A stretch of 64,000 nucleotides of DNA from Lachnospiraceae bacterium (GTDB lineage Bacteria > Bacillota > Clostridia > Lachnospirales > Lachnospiraceae). The notes below the pieces were generated by a model. The model had not been told where the DNA came from and made no database searches. It saw only the letters and a program-made list of their open reading frames with translations. The position numbers were made by a program, and so were the translations under genes. Positions 17,050 to 27,654 of this stretch are shown piece after piece; the stretch's first letter is position 1; the number at the start of each line of letters is the position of its first letter. The stretch lies in NCBI GenBank assembly GCA_014804755.1, contig JAAUZE010000012.1, positions 186,116 through 250,115 on the forward strand. Direction: 5' to 3'.

Positions 17050-17862
17050 ATGGATGACAGCTTGTTGCGTGAATTGGCAGATAAGGCGCTTCATTTCGGA
17101 CTGAAAGTCGTATTTGCCATTGTGACCTTTTTGATCGGTGTGCAGGTGATCAAGCTGATCCGTAGAATCGTCCAAAAAGCGCTGACGCGTGCCAACGCGG
17201 AAAAGGGCGTGCTTCAATTTCTGGATTCCCTGTTAAAGGTTATGCTCTATGTGATCTTAGTTTTTTTGATCGCGACCTCATTCGGCGTGAGCGTTGCGGG
17301 TGTCGTGACCTTATTAGGTTCAGCAGGCGTGGCGATCGGTCTTTCCCTGCAGGGCAGTTTGAGCAATCTTGCAGGCGGCGTGCTGATCCTTTTGCTAAAA
17401 CCCTTCAAGGTCGGGGATTATATTATTGAGGATACCAAGGGAAACGAAGGGACGGTCACGGAAATTCAAATGTTTTATACACGACTGACAACGCCGGACG
17501 GGAGAGTGATCGTGCTGCCGAACGGGACGCTTGCCAATAACAGTCTGACAAATGTGACAGCGAATCATGAGCGGCGTGTGGACTTAAAAATAGGAATCGC
17601 ATACAGCGCGGACTTAAAAAGGGCGAAAGAGGTTGCCAGGCAGGTCATATGCACACAGGAGCATATCCTTTTGGAGCAGCCGGTGATGGTTTTTGTCGAT
17701 TCACTCGGAGACAGTGAGGTCGTGCTCGGTGTACGCTGTTATGTGTTAAACAGTGATTATTGGGATGTCAGGTGGGCGCTCACGGAACGCCTAAAGCTTG
17801 CGTTTGATGAAAACGGGATTGAGATCCCGTTTCCGCAATTGGACGTGCATACAAAAGCGTGA
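17050..17862 (+). CDS. Small-conductance mechanosensitive channel (MscS family)
   Basis: 270 residues. Membrane helices lie near 12-35, 60-85 and 90-115; the third is the Gly/Ala-rich pore helix ending in SLQGSLSNLAGGVLILLLKPFKVGDYI, the family signature. A cytoplasmic beta/alpha domain follows (VLPNGTLANNSLTN). It opens under membrane tension and releases solutes on osmotic downshock. AAAGGGGA (17032-17039) supports ATG 17050 rather than ATG 17023. Confidence 0.92.
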   Translation: MDDSLLRELADKALHFGLKVVFAIVTFLIGVQVIKLIRRIVQKALTRANAEKGVLQFLDSLLKVMLYVILVFLIATSFGVSVAGVVTLLGSAGVAIGLSLQGSLSNLAGGVLILLLKPFKVGDYIIEDTKGNEGTVTEIQMFYTRLTTPDGRVIVLPNGTLANNSLTNVTANHERRVDLKIGIAYSADLKRAKEVARQVICTQEHILLEQPVMVFVDSLGDSEVVLGVRCYVLNSDYWDVRWALTERLKLAFDENGIEIPFPQLDVHTKA

Positions 17863-17945
17863 GAAGAAGCTCTATGCTCACAGCAGAGGCTGTTTTGCAG
17901 AGAACTTTCTATGGTTCACGCCAATGAAGAAATCGAGGTTGTCAT

Positions 17946-20522
17946 ATGAATCGGGAGGAATGGAATTTATATTGTCAGGGACGATATGTGATATTGGACG
18001 GCGCGACCGGATCCAATCTGATGCGCGCGGGCATGCCCGCAGGCGTCTGCCCGGAGCAGTGGATTGTCACGCATCGGGATGTGATGCTTTCCCTGCAAAA
18101 AGAGTATGTTGCGGCAGGGAGCAATATTCTCTATGCGCCGACATTTACCGCAAACCGATTGAAATTAAAGGAATATGGCTTAGAGGGCCGGCAGAGAGAG
18201 CTGATACAGGAGCTTGTCGGCATTTCAAGGGAGGCGTCGGCAGGATGCGCGCTTGTCGCGGGTGACCTGACAATGACGGGCGTACAGCTTGCGCCGATCG
18301 GAACGCTGGATTTTGAAGAGCTGGTCGATATTTATAAGGAGCAGATTCAGTATCTGTGTGAGGCGGGCGTCGATCTGCTTGTTGTGGAAACGATGATGAG
18401 CTTACAGGAGACGCGGGCGGCACTCATCGCCGCAAAAGAAGTGTGTGATCTGCCCGTGCTGGCAAGTCTGACATTTGAAAAGGATGGGCGGACGCTGTAC
18501 GGAACGGATGCGTTGACGGCGGTCATTACGCTGCAAAGCTTAGGCGCGGCGGCAGTCGGCGCGAACTGTTCGACAGGACCGGATCAGATGCAGCAGTTGA
18601 TCCGGGATATGGCGCGGGTTGCAAACGTGCCGGTCATTGCGAAGCCGAATGCGGGCATGCCGGTGTTGATGCCGGACGGCACGACGGGTTATTCCATGAC
18701 AGCCGAAAATTTTGCGGAAGAAATGAAGCTCCTCGCCGAAGCAGGTGCCTCCGTCGTGGGCGGCTGCTGCGGAACGACACCGGCACATATCAGGGAACTG
18801 GTGCGTTCACTTGAGGGAAAGACGCCTCAATACGGAGGGACGTGCACGGCTCAGGAGACGGGCGTCTATTATCTGACATCGGAGAGAAAGACCGTTTCCT
18901 TTGGCTTAAACAGCCCGTTCCTTGTGATCGGAGAGCGCATCAATCCGACCGGAAAAAAGAAGCTGCAGGCACAGCTGAAAGAAGGCTCTCTGTCCATGGT
19001 ATCCGAATTCGCGGAAAGTCAGGAGAAGATGGGCGCGGCAGTCTTAGACGTCAATATGGGAATGCCCGGTATTGACGAAAAAGAAATGATGCTGAGAGCG
19101 CTTGACGAGGTCACGGTGGCCTCGAATCTGCCGCTTTCCATTGATTCATCCCATGTGGATGTGATAGAGGCGGCGCTCCGGCGTTATCCCGGCAGAGCGC
19201 TGATCAATTCCATTTCCTTAGAGGAAGCAAAGTGCGAACCGCTGCTTCAGATTGCCGCAAAATACGGGGCGATGTTCATCCTTCTTCCGCTGTCGGACGA
19301 AGGACTGCCGAAGACCTTGGAAGAAAAATTTGAGATCATACAAAATGTGACCGAAAGAGCAAAGGCATACGGGCTCACAAAACAGGATATTGTGGTGGAC
19401 GGACTTGTCATGACAGTCGGTGCTGATGCGGGCGCGGCGCTTCTAACCCTGCAGACTTTTGCAAAATGCCATGAGCTTGGCTATGCGACGACCTGCGGAT
19501 TATCCAACATTTCATTCGGGCTGCCGGAACGAAGCTATGTCAACGCGTCGTTTTTGACGATGGCGATACAGAACGGGCTGACGATGGCGATCGCGAATCC
19601 GTCGCAGCGGCTTTTGATGAATACGGCGTTTGCCGCCGATCTGCTGCTGCATAAGGAAGGCGCGGATCTCCGCTATATCGAATATGCCGCTTACGCGAAA
19701 GAGCAGGAGGCGCAGGAAGAAAAAAAGAAACTGCTGCAGCTTGCGGAGTCTCTCGGCGGAACGGTGCAGGAAAACGGGGCGGCAGGGCAAAACAGTGCGG
19801 CCGATAAAAGAAAAACGGCGCAGTCGAACGAAATGATGGGGAAGGAAGACGCGGAAGGACACACCGTGCCGGAGGCGCTGCGTCCGGTCTATGACGCTGT
19901 GTTAAAAGGAATGCGCAGCCGGATCGCCGAGCTGACCGAAACGTTATTGCAGGAAGGACAGGATGCGCAGGACATACTAAATCTTGCACTTATGCCTGCC
20001 ATTGATGAGGTCGGTATCCTGTTCGATAAGGGAACTTATTTTTTGCCGCAGCTCATCAACAGCGCGGAGGCGATGAAGCTCTCCATTGCGGTGCTGGAGC
20101 CCCATCTTGCCGGAAACGACAGCGTAAAGGAGCAGGCCTGCATCGTGATTGCGACTGTAAAGGGCGACATTCATGATATAGGAAAGAATCTTGTAGCGCT
20201 GATGTTAAAAAATCACGGCTTCCGCGTCATTGATCTCGGCAAAGATGTGGAAACGGAGCTGATCATTGACACGGCAAGAAAAGAGAAAGCGGATGTGATC
20301 GCATTGTCCGCGCTGATGACAACAACGATGATGCAGATGAAGGAAGTCGTGCGCATGGCGCATGAGCAGGGACTTTCCTCAAAGATCATCATTGGCGGCG
20401 CGGTCATCACGCAGGATTTTGCCGATGAGATCGGTGCGGACGGATATTCCCGCGATGCAGCGGAGGCGGTCGTGGTCGTCAAGAAGCTTTTAGGGATAGA
20501 AACAGGAGAAAGGTGTAGGTAG
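17946..20522 (+). CDS. metH: Cobalamin-dependent methionine synthase lacking the reactivation domain
   Basis: Transfers a methyl group from methyltetrahydrofolate to homocysteine. 858 residues: homocysteine-binding domain (1-300) with zinc Cys in GANCSTG and GGCCGTTP; pterin-binding domain (about 320-580) with VIGERINPTGKKK; a variable Ala/Gln-rich linker (about 600-640); cobalamin cap; and a Rossmann B12 domain with GDIHDIGKN, where the His is the lower axial ligand. The C-terminal AdoMet reactivation domain is absent, so reductive reactivation must come from another protein. The next gene, ilvB, starts 5 nt after the stop codon. Confidence 0.92.
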   Translation: MNREEWNLYCQGRYVILDGATGSNLMRAGMPAGVCPEQWIVTHRDVMLSLQKEYVAAGSNILYAPTFTANRLKLKEYGLEGRQRELIQELVGISREASAGCALVAGDLTMTGVQLAPIGTLDFEELVDIYKEQIQYLCEAGVDLLVVETMMSLQETRAALIAAKEVCDLPVLASLTFEKDGRTLYGTDALTAVITLQSLGAAAVGANCSTGPDQMQQLIRDMARVANVPVIAKPNAGMPVLMPDGTTGYSMTAENFAEEMKLLAEAGASVVGGCCGTTPAHIRELVRSLEGKTPQYGGTCTAQETGVYYLTSERKTVSFGLNSPFLVIGERINPTGKKKLQAQLKEGSLSMVSEFAESQEKMGAAVLDVNMGMPGIDEKEMMLRALDEVTVASNLPLSIDSSHVDVIEAALRRYPGRALINSISLEEAKCEPLLQIAAKYGAMFILLPLSDEGLPKTLEEKFEIIQNVTERAKAYGLTKQDIVVDGLVMTVGADAGAALLTLQTFAKCHELGYATTCGLSNISFGLPERSYVNASFLTMAIQNGLTMAIANPSQRLLMNTAFAADLLLHKEGADLRYIEYAAYAKEQEAQEEKKKLLQLAESLGGTVQENGAAGQNSAADKRKTAQSNEMMGKEDAEGHTVPEALRPVYDAVLKGMRSRIAELTETLLQEGQDAQDILNLALMPAIDEVGILFDKGTYFLPQLINSAEAMKLSIAVLEPHLAGNDSVKEQACIVIATVKGDIHDIGKNLVALMLKNHGFRVIDLGKDVETELIIDTARKEKADVIALSALMTTTMMQMKEVVRMAHEQGLSSKIIIGGAVITQDFADEIGADGYSRDAAEAVVVVKKLLGIETGERCR

Positions 20523-20527
20523 GAAAT

Positions 20528-22141
20528 ATGATCGGTGCAGATGCAATGGTAAAATGTCTCGAGGAGGAGCATGTCAGCATGGTATTCGGCTACCCCGGCG
20601 TGGCAATTTGCCCTTTTTATAACAGTATCCTGCAATCGGATATCCGGACGATCCTCGTCCGGACGGAGCAGAACGCGGCGCATGCCGCAAGCGGCGTAGC
20701 GCGGACGACAGGCGGCGTCGGTGTGTGTGCGGTTACGAGCGGTCCGGGTGCAACAAACCTGATCACGGGGATTGCGACCGCGTTTGCGGACAGCATTCCG
20801 CTTGTCTGCATTACGGGGCAGGTCAACAGTGAGCTGCTCGGCAGCGACGTGTTTCAGGAGGCGGATATTACCGGAGCGGTGGAGTCCTTTGTAAAATACA
20901 GTTACCTTGTGCGGGATGCAGCCGATATTCCCCGTATTTTTAAGGAAGCGTTTCACATTGCGTCCACGGGGCGCAAGGGTCCCGTTCTGATCGATGTGCC
21001 GATTGACGTTCAAAATGCGCGCATGGAGAAATGGAGCTATCCTGAGAGTGTTTCGCTCCGTACCTATAAGCCGACGGTAAAGGGCAATATGGTCCAGATC
21101 AAAAAGGTCGTCAAAGAGCTGGCAAAAGCCAAGCATCCCCTCATCTGTGCGGGGGGCGGCGTGCTGTTAAGCGAAGCGCAGGAAAGTCTGCGCAGCTTTG
21201 TGGAAACGTACCGGATTCCGGTCGTATCGACGATGATGGGGATCGGCGTCATGCCGAGTGAGCATCCGTTGTATTTCGGTATGGTCGGCAACAACGGACA
21301 GCCCTGCGCAAACCGCGCCATCAGCGATTCGGACTTATTGATCATGGTGGGGGCGCGCGTGGCGGACCGGGCGGTCAACCAGCCGGATCTGATCACGAAG
21401 GATAAGATATTGGTGCATATTGATGTGGACCCCGCCGAGATCGGCAAGAATGCGGGACCGACGATCCCGCTTGTCGGTGATGCCAGACATATCTTTGAGG
21501 ATTTGGCGGCGCAGGATATTGCGGGAGAATATGGGGAATGGATTGCGCTGCTTCAAAGCTACCGCGAGCGGATGCAGCCGCGCCGTGAGGAATACGCAGA
21601 TCATGTGGATCCCGCGCGTTTCATCCGTATGCTTTCTGAGGAGATGGAGGATGACGCCGTCTATGTTGCGGATGTCGGACAGAATCAAATCTGGTCATGC
21701 GCCTATCATGTTGTGAAAAAAGGACAATTTCTGACATCGGGCGGCATGGGGACCATGGGGTATTCCATCCCGGCGGCGGTCGGCGCGAAGCTCGCCAATC
21801 CGCAGAAGCAGGTGGTCGCGGTGTGTGGGGACGGTTCGTTCCAAATGTCGATGATGGAGCTTGCGACGATGCGCCAGCATGACGTGCCGGCTAAGATCAT
21901 TGTATTGAAAAATAATTATCTCGGTATGGTGCGTCAGTATCAGCATTTCACCTATGACGATCACTATTCGGTTGTCGATCTGAGCGGAAGCCCCAATATC
22001 GCAAAGATTGCCGCTGCGTATGATATGGATTGTATTGTGCTTGAGAATATGGAGCATGCGAGAGAGGCAATCCGCAAATTCCTCGATGCCAAGGAGCCGA
22101 TTCTGATGGTATGCGAGATTCATCCGATGGATCTTGTCTAG
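20528..22141 (+). CDS. ilvB: Acetolactate synthase large subunit, second copy
   Basis: 537 residues of the ThDP-dependent ALS family: FGYPGVAICPFYN, EQNAAHAASG with the catalytic Glu, a central FAD/nucleotide-like domain, and a ThDP motif running from GDGSFQMS to LKNN. It differs from the copy at 130 at VRQYQHF (VRQWQ there) and is shorter. It sits directly between metH and an ilvN-type small subunit, so it is probably the partner of that regulatory chain. Whether both large subunits make acetolactate, or this one has another 2-oxoacid substrate, cannot be decided from sequence. Confidence 0.87.
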   Translation: MIGADAMVKCLEEEHVSMVFGYPGVAICPFYNSILQSDIRTILVRTEQNAAHAASGVARTTGGVGVCAVTSGPGATNLITGIATAFADSIPLVCITGQVNSELLGSDVFQEADITGAVESFVKYSYLVRDAADIPRIFKEAFHIASTGRKGPVLIDVPIDVQNARMEKWSYPESVSLRTYKPTVKGNMVQIKKVVKELAKAKHPLICAGGGVLLSEAQESLRSFVETYRIPVVSTMMGIGVMPSEHPLYFGMVGNNGQPCANRAISDSDLLIMVGARVADRAVNQPDLITKDKILVHIDVDPAEIGKNAGPTIPLVGDARHIFEDLAAQDIAGEYGEWIALLQSYRERMQPRREEYADHVDPARFIRMLSEEMEDDAVYVADVGQNQIWSCAYHVVKKGQFLTSGGMGTMGYSIPAAVGAKLANPQKQVVAVCGDGSFQMSMMELATMRQHDVPAKIIVLKNNYLGMVRQYQHFTYDDHYSVVDLSGSPNIAKIAAAYDMDCIVLENMEHAREAIRKFLDAKEPILMVCEIHPMDLV

Positions 22142-22173
22142 GATGACCGCTCGGAAAGGACGTGATTTTTACT

Positions 22174-22662
22174 ATGAAAAAAATATATTCCGTACTGGTG
22201 GAGAACCGTTCCGGTGTACTCTGTAAAGTGGCAGGACTGTTTTCCAGAAGATGCTTTAATATTGATTCGCTTGCCGTTGGGGAGACGGACGATCCTGCGG
22301 TCTCCTGTATGACGATCGTCAGCACCGGTGATAAGCGCACCGTGGAGCAGATTGAAAAGCAGCTCAATAAAAAGCTGGACGTCATTAAGGTCAAGACGTT
22401 TGACGAGCCGCACAGCATCAGCAGGGAGCTCATGCTTGTCAAGGTCAAATACAATAAGAGCAACCGCAGGGATATTATGGAGACCTGCGATATCTTAAAC
22501 GCACAGATCGTCGATATGTCCAAAACCATGATGACGATCCAGATCTGCGACGAACCGGACCGCATTAATCTTTTGATCCAGATGCTTCAGACGATCAGCA
22601 TTGTGGAGGTGGCGCGTACGGGTACGCTTGCACTGCCGAAATGTATGGAATCGGAGAATTGA
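22174..22662 (+). CDS. ilvN: Acetolactate synthase small (regulatory) subunit, first
   Basis: 162 residues: N-terminal ACT domain (YSVLVENRSGVLCKVAGLFSRR) and the C-terminal ALS_ss domain (SRELMLVKVKYN onward, ending VARTGTLALP). It binds the large subunit and usually confers valine feedback. RRCFNID carries Cys where most family members have Gly. ATG 22174 is used; GTG 22162 is possible but has AAAGGA only 1 nt away. A strong promoter starts on its stop codon. Confidence 0.87.
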   Translation: MKKIYSVLVENRSGVLCKVAGLFSRRCFNIDSLAVGETDDPAVSCMTIVSTGDKRTVEQIEKQLNKKLDVIKVKTFDEPHSISRELMLVKVKYNKSNRRDIMETCDILNAQIVDMSKTMMTIQICDEPDRINLLIQMLQTISIVEVARTGTLALPKCMESEN

Positions 22663-22687
22663 CAAATACCATGAATATTGTTACAAT
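22659..22687 (+). promoter_or_regulatory. Near-consensus promoter for the second ilvN and downstream genes
   Basis: TTGACA (22659-22664), 17-bp spacer, TACAAT (22682-22687). The -35 box overlaps the TGA stop of the preceding ilvN. It gives an internal start for ilvN2 and possibly ilvC inside the branched-chain amino acid cluster. No T-box leader is seen. Confidence 0.8.
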
Positions 22688-22746
22688 AAAAACCGTGTGC
22701 AGACATTGTTTTTTACACAGATCAGACTGGATGGGAAGGATATGGA

Positions 22747-23271
22747 ATGGCAGTAGAAGGGAATCAAGTCATGAATAAAAGAGTATTTCAATTATTGGCG
22801 GATAATACATCCGGCGTTTTAAGCCGTATTTCGGGTCTGTTTTCCAGACGCGGTTATAATATTGAAAGCATTACCGCAGGCATAACCGCAGATCCCAAGA
22901 TCAGCCGCATTACGATTGTGGCGACGGGAGATGAGAAGATTTTGCAGCAGATCGAAAAGCAGGTCGCAAAGCTGGTGGATGTACGCGATATTCATGAACT
23001 GAAGCCGTCGGAGAGTGTTTATCGCGAGCTGGCGCTCATTAAGGTGCAGACCAATTCTGTTCTGGATCGTCAGTATATCATGTCGAATGCGGATATTTTC
23101 CGAGCGAAGATCGTGGATGTGAGTCCTGACAGTCTGATGGTGGAGCTTACGGGCGATCAGTCTAAAATCGACGCATTTTTGAATCTGCTAAGTGATTATC
23201 GCATTTTGGAGCTTGCAAGAACGGGAATCGCGGGATTGTGCCGCGGAACGGACGGCGTTGTCTGGATCTAA
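22747..23271 (+). CDS. ilvN: Acetolactate synthase small subunit, second
   Basis: 174 residues, or 166 from ATG 22771, which also has a good site (AGAAGGGA) and fits the family start better (MNKRVFQLLADNTSGVLSRI). ACT domain with GLFSRRGYNIES, then the ALS_ss domain with YRELALIKVQ and LELARTGIAGL. It is clearly diverged from the small subunit 85 bp upstream, so the two may serve different large subunits. It has its own promoter and is followed directly by a two-hairpin repeat. Confidence 0.86.
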   Translation: MAVEGNQVMNKRVFQLLADNTSGVLSRISGLFSRRGYNIESITAGITADPKISRITIVATGDEKILQQIEKQVAKLVDVRDIHELKPSESVYRELALIKVQTNSVLDRQYIMSNADIFRAKIVDVSPDSLMVELTGDQSKIDAFLNLLSDYRILELARTGIAGLCRGTDGVVWI

Positions 23272-23357
23272 AAAAGAACGCGAAGCGTTCTTTCGAAGAA
23301 TCGCTATGCGATTCTTCAGGAATAATGTAAATTTTTAAGTATAAAATAAAGTTTCCT
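23271..23357 (+). repeat. Two-hairpin dispersed repeat, copy 4
   Basis: Begins on the ilvN stop codon. Hairpin 1: AAAGAACGC, loop GAA, GCGTTCTTT (23273-23293). Hairpin 2: GAAGAATCGC, loop TAT, GCGATTCTTC (23295-23317). The tail is spaced out by an AT-rich insert and ends in GTTTCCTAA near 23351-23359. A further imperfect stem of hairpin-1 type (AAAGAAACGC...GCGCTTCTTTT, near 23367-23396) lies in the ilvC leader. Confidence 0.8.
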
Positions 23358-23380
23358 AATGTTAAGAAAGAAACGCATGA

Positions 23381-24457
<1,077 letters not shown>

Positions 24458-24463
24458 TATAAG

Positions 24464-24496
24464 CGCCTCCGTATCAACTGCGGAGGCGTTTGTTTT
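24464..24496 (+). terminator. Intrinsic terminator after ilvC
   Basis: CGCCTCCG (24464-24471) pairs with CGGAGGCG (24481-24488), followed by TTTGTTTT. It separates ilvC from leuC; the remaining distance to leuC leaves room for read-through control. Confidence 0.8.
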
Positions 24497-24547
24497 AAAT
24501 GCTGAAATATAGTTACCCGTAAAATCATAGCTTTGGGAGGAACCGAT

Positions 24548-25816
24548 ATGGGAATGACAATGACACAGAAAATTCTTGCCGCGCATGCAGGGCTTGAATG
24601 TGTGGAAGCGGGGCAGTTGATCGAGGCGGACTTAGATCTGGTTCTCGGCAATGACATCACAAGTCCGGTGGCGATTCATGAATTTGAAAAAATGAAGGTG
24701 GAAGGCGTATTTGACAAAGATAAGATCGCACTGGTGCCGGATCATTTTGTGCCGAATAAGGATATTAAATCCGCAGAGCATTGCAAATGCGTCCGCGAAT
24801 TTGCATGCCGCAATGAGATTACCAATTATTTCGAGGTCGGTCAAATGGGCATTGAGCATGCTCTTTTGCCGGAAAAAGGACTAACGGTTGCAGGAGATGT
24901 GATCATCGGAGCGGATTCCCATACCTGTACTTACGGGGCGCTCGGCGCGTTTTCCACAGGCGTCGGCAGCACGGACATGGCGGCGGGCATGGCAACGGGA
25001 AAGGCATGGTTTAAGGTGCCGGCGGCGATCAAATTTGTCTTGACAGGCAAGCCGGCAAAGTGGATCAGCGGTAAGGACATTATCCTGCATATTATCGGGA
25101 TGATCGGTGTGGACGGCGCGCTCTATAAGTCTATGGAATTTGTTGGAGACGGTATTGCGCATTTAACGATGGATGATCGCTTCACCATTGCCAATATGGC
25201 AATCGAGGCGGGGGGAAAGAACGGGATATTCCCTGTTGATGAGCGTGCGGCGGCATATATGAAGGAGCATTCAACAAGAAGCTATACCGTTTATGAGGCG
25301 GATGAGGACGCGGTCTATGATGAGACCTATACGATTGACTTGTCAGCGTTAAAGCCGACGGTCGCCTTCCCGCATCTGCCGGAAAACACAAAGACTGTGG
25401 ATGAGATCAAAGAAGATATTCCGATCAATCAGGTCGTGATCGGCTCCTGTACGAACGGTCGGCTTGACGATCTGCGCATTGCGGCAAATATCCTAAAGGG
25501 ACGTCATATCGCCGATGGAATGCGCTGCATTGTGATCCCGGCAACGCAGAAGATTTATCTTGATGCAATGGAGGAAGGTCTGTTAAAGATCTTTATTGAG
25601 GCGGGCGCTGTTGTCAGCACGCCGACGTGTGGACCGTGCCTTGGCGGATATATGGGAATCCTTGCGGAGGGAGAGCGCTGTGTGTCCACGACAAACCGTA
25701 ACTTTGTCGGAAGAATGGGACATGTGAATTCGGAGATTTATCTTGCTTCCCCCGCTGTTGCGGCGGCAAGCGCAGTCACGGGTAAGATCAGTTGCCCCTG
25801 CGAATTAGATGCATAA
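24548..25816 (+). CDS. leuC: 3-Isopropylmalate dehydratase, large subunit
   Basis: Aconitase-family enzyme isomerising 2- to 3-isopropylmalate in leucine synthesis. 422 residues. The 4Fe-4S ligands are the Cys of VIGSCTNGR and the two Cys of [23 protein letters not shown] is the substrate-site signature. GGAGG (24536-24540) lies 7 nt before ATG 24548 and excludes the TTG at 24533. leuD follows after a 65-bp gap containing a hairpin. Confidence 0.95.
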   Translation: MGMTMTQKILAAHAGLECVEAGQLIEADLDLVLGNDITSPVAIHEFEKMKVEGVFDKDKIALVPDHFVPNKDIKSAEHCKCVREFACRNEITNYFEVGQMGIEHALLPEKGLTVAGDVIIGADSHTCTYGALGAFSTGVGSTDMAAGMATGKAWFKVPAAIKFVLTGKPAKWISGKDIILHIIGMIGVDGALYKSMEFVGDGIAHLTMDDRFTIANMAIEAGGKNGIFPVDERAAAYMKEHSTRSYTVYEADEDAVYDETYTIDLSALKPTVAFPHLPENTKTVDEIKEDIPINQVVIGSCTNGRLDDLRIAANILKGRHIADGMRCIVIPATQKIYLDAMEEGLLKIFIEAGAVVSTPTCGPCLGGYMGILAEGERCVSTTNRNFVGRMGHVNSEIYLASPAVAAASAVTGKISCPCELDA

Positions 25817-25834
25817 AGCGTGAAGTGTGAAAAG

Positions 25835-25859
25835 ATCGCGCCGTTTATGGCGGCGCGAT
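25835..25859 (+). other. GC-rich hairpin between leuC and leuD
   Basis: ATCGCGCCG (25835-25843) pairs with CGGCGCGAT (25851-25859), with a 7-nt loop and only a weak T tail. It may tune the leuC/leuD ratio by processing or partial termination. Confidence 0.5.
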
Positions 25860-25881
25860 TTAAGATCGAAAGGAGCAGAGT

Positions 25882-26370
25882 ATGAAATCAGCAAAAGGAA
25901 CCGTTCATAAATACGGCGATAATGTGGATACCGACGTGATCATTCCGGCGAGGTATTTAAATACCTCCAAGGCGGAAGAGCTTGCGGCGCACTGTATGGA
26001 AGATATTGACGCGGACTTTGTAAAAAAAGTAAAAACAGGGGATATTCTTGTCGCAACAAAGAATTTCGGCTGCGGATCGTCGCGCGAGCATGCGCCGATC
26101 GCCATCAAGGCGGCGGGAATCAGCTGTGTGATCGCCGAGACCTTTGCGCGTATCTTTTATCGCAATTCGATCAATATCGGTCTTCCCATCGTGGAATGTC
26201 CGGAAGCGGCGGCGGAAATTGCAGACGGGGATGAGGTTGAGGTTGATTTTGATTCCGGTATCATTACGGATGTGACGACAGGAAAACAATACCGGGGACA
26301 GGCTTTTCCCGAATTTATGCAAAAGATCATTGATGCAGAGGGACTTGTCAATTATATTAACGCGAAATGA
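25882..26370 (+). CDS. leuD: 3-Isopropylmalate dehydratase, small subunit
   Basis: 162 residues, the swivelling domain of the LeuCD enzyme. The signature [13 protein letters not shown] and the active-site loop [11 protein letters not shown] are intact. AAAGGAGC precedes ATG 25882. The stop codon overlaps the start of the next gene (ATGA), so that gene is probably translated with it although its function seems unrelated. Confidence 0.95.
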   Translation: MKSAKGTVHKYGDNVDTDVIIPARYLNTSKAEELAAHCMEDIDADFVKKVKTGDILVATKNFGCGSSREHAPIAIKAAGISCVIAETFARIFYRNSINIGLPIVECPEAAAEIADGDEVEVDFDSGIITDVTTGKQYRGQAFPEFMQKIIDAEGLVNYINAK

Positions 26371-26768
26371 GACGCAGGGATGTGTTGTTTGGCGCGGGAG
26401 TCTTATTGTTCGTGATCGGATGCTTCCTGCTGCGCGGATTTGTGTTTCACGGCGACGCCGCTTATGTGGAATTTTCGCAGGATGGAAGAATCATCTTACG
26501 AGTACGGCTGGCTGATATGGAGGGGCAGGATATTCGGATTGACGCGGCGGATGGTGGGTATAATCTTGTCCATGTTGAGAATGGCGGTGTTTTTGTGCGG
26601 GAGGCAGACTGTGAAAACGGAGACTGTATCCGTCAGGGAACGATTCGCCATACAGGAGAGTGTATCATTTGTCTGCCCCATAAGCTGGCAGTCACCATTA
26701 TCGGCGGTGCGGATGAAACAGGCGGAGACGACTCGGAGGAAGAACAATATGACACGATTGTCAGATAA
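26367..26768 (+). CDS. NusG domain II-containing protein, membrane anchored
   Basis: 133 residues. One hydrophobic N-terminal helix (about 6-23), then a small beta domain of the NusG_II type. Cysteines appear in ENGDCIRQG and [10 protein letters not shown], motifs typical of this clostridial family, which is commonly found beside a Gx transporter gene as here (27112). It overlaps leuD by 4 nt. In Clostridia the pair often accompanies flavin or redox genes, but none is present here, so its role stays open. Confidence 0.78.
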   Translation: MRRRDVLFGAGVLLFVIGCFLLRGFVFHGDAAYVEFSQDGRIILRVRLADMEGQDIRIDAADGGYNLVHVENGGVFVREADCENGDCIRQGTIRHTGECIICLPHKLAVTIIGGADETGGDDSEEEQYDTIVR

Positions 26769-26961
26769 ATATTCCGGTCGCCTGCACAAATAAGAAGTGA
26801 CACGTGTGTACAGTTTTGGGCATGTGAATATGCGATGCACACGAGATGTTTATGAAACAAGAATTTATTTATGATATGTGTGTCATAAATTTCACGAAAA
26901 TGTCCCCCCTTTTTTACCGGTCGGAATACCGAAAAAGCGGACAATGCTGTCAGGACATGAG

Positions 26962-27090
26962 GAAATTGTAACGTCCATGTCAGAGAACGGGGACAGACGG
27001 GTGTGGAGAATGGTGAAATTACAACAGACATGTCACAGCGCAGGGACAGACCGATATCGGGAATAGAAAAATTACAACAGGCATGTCAGG
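26962..27090 (+). repeat. 53-bp tandem repeat, three copies
   Basis: The 343-bp gap 26769-27111 holds no convincing gene. Its second half contains three units of exactly 53 bp (AAATT at 26963, 27016 and 27069), built on GAAATTACAACAGACATGTC followed by a GGGACAGAC block; the third is truncated. Inverted GACATGTC cores recur. The units end about 20 bp before the next start codon. The first half (26769-26960) is AT-rich with no recognisable element. Confidence 0.7.
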
Positions 27091-27111
27091 AAAAGGAAAG
27101 AACAGGAGCAT

Positions 27112-27654
27112 GTGATATTGAAAAAGAATGATGTTCAAAAGCAGACGGCACTGTCATTGACGGGAACAAGGGAGATTGCGTTTCTTGGTCTTTTTGTTGC
27201 CGTATCCATGATCCTGTCCTATGTGGAGAACCTCATTCCGGTTTATTTTGGCGCACCCGGCATCAAGCCCGGGCTGGCAAATCTCTTTGTTCTTTTGCTG
27301 CTCATGGAGAAACGCCTGAAAGAAGCGGTGGTCGTGAATCTGCTTCGGATCGTGCTTAACGGATTTTTGTTCGGCAATTTGTTCTCCATCGTATATAGTC
27401 TTGCGGGAGCGGCGCTCAGCATGGCGGTGATGTACGGAATGCTTTGGCTCGGACGGTTTCATCCGTTCACAGCAAGCGTTGCGGGCGGTATTGCGCATAA
27501 TCTTGCGCAGCTTCTGGTCGCGCTGTTTGTTTTGGATACGAACGCCATGCTGTATTATCTTCCGGTGCTTGTGTTGTTCGGCGGTGCAGCGGGCGTCTTA
27601 AACGGTGTGCTTGCGGGATTGCTGAAGCCGTATCTGCACAGGTTGTGGATATAA
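27112..27654 (+). CDS. Gx transporter family membrane protein (HepI-like)
   Basis: About 180 residues with five or six membrane helices. The conserved YFGAPGIKPGLANLFVLLLL identifies the family once annotated as heptaprenyl diphosphate synthase component I and now treated as a small transporter of ECF-S-like shape. The start is uncertain: GTG 27112 is close to AGGAG (27104-27108), while TTG 27118 is better spaced at 9 nt. It is paired with the NusG_II gene across a tandem repeat array. The substrate is not known. Confidence 0.8.
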   Translation: MILKKNDVQKQTALSLTGTREIAFLGLFVAVSMILSYVENLIPVYFGAPGIKPGLANLFVLLLLMEKRLKEAVVVNLLRIVLNGFLFGNLFSIVYSLAGAALSMAVMYGMLWLGRFHPFTASVAGGIAHNLAQLLVALFVLDTNAMLYYLPVLVLFGGAAGVLNGVLAGLLKPYLHRLWI

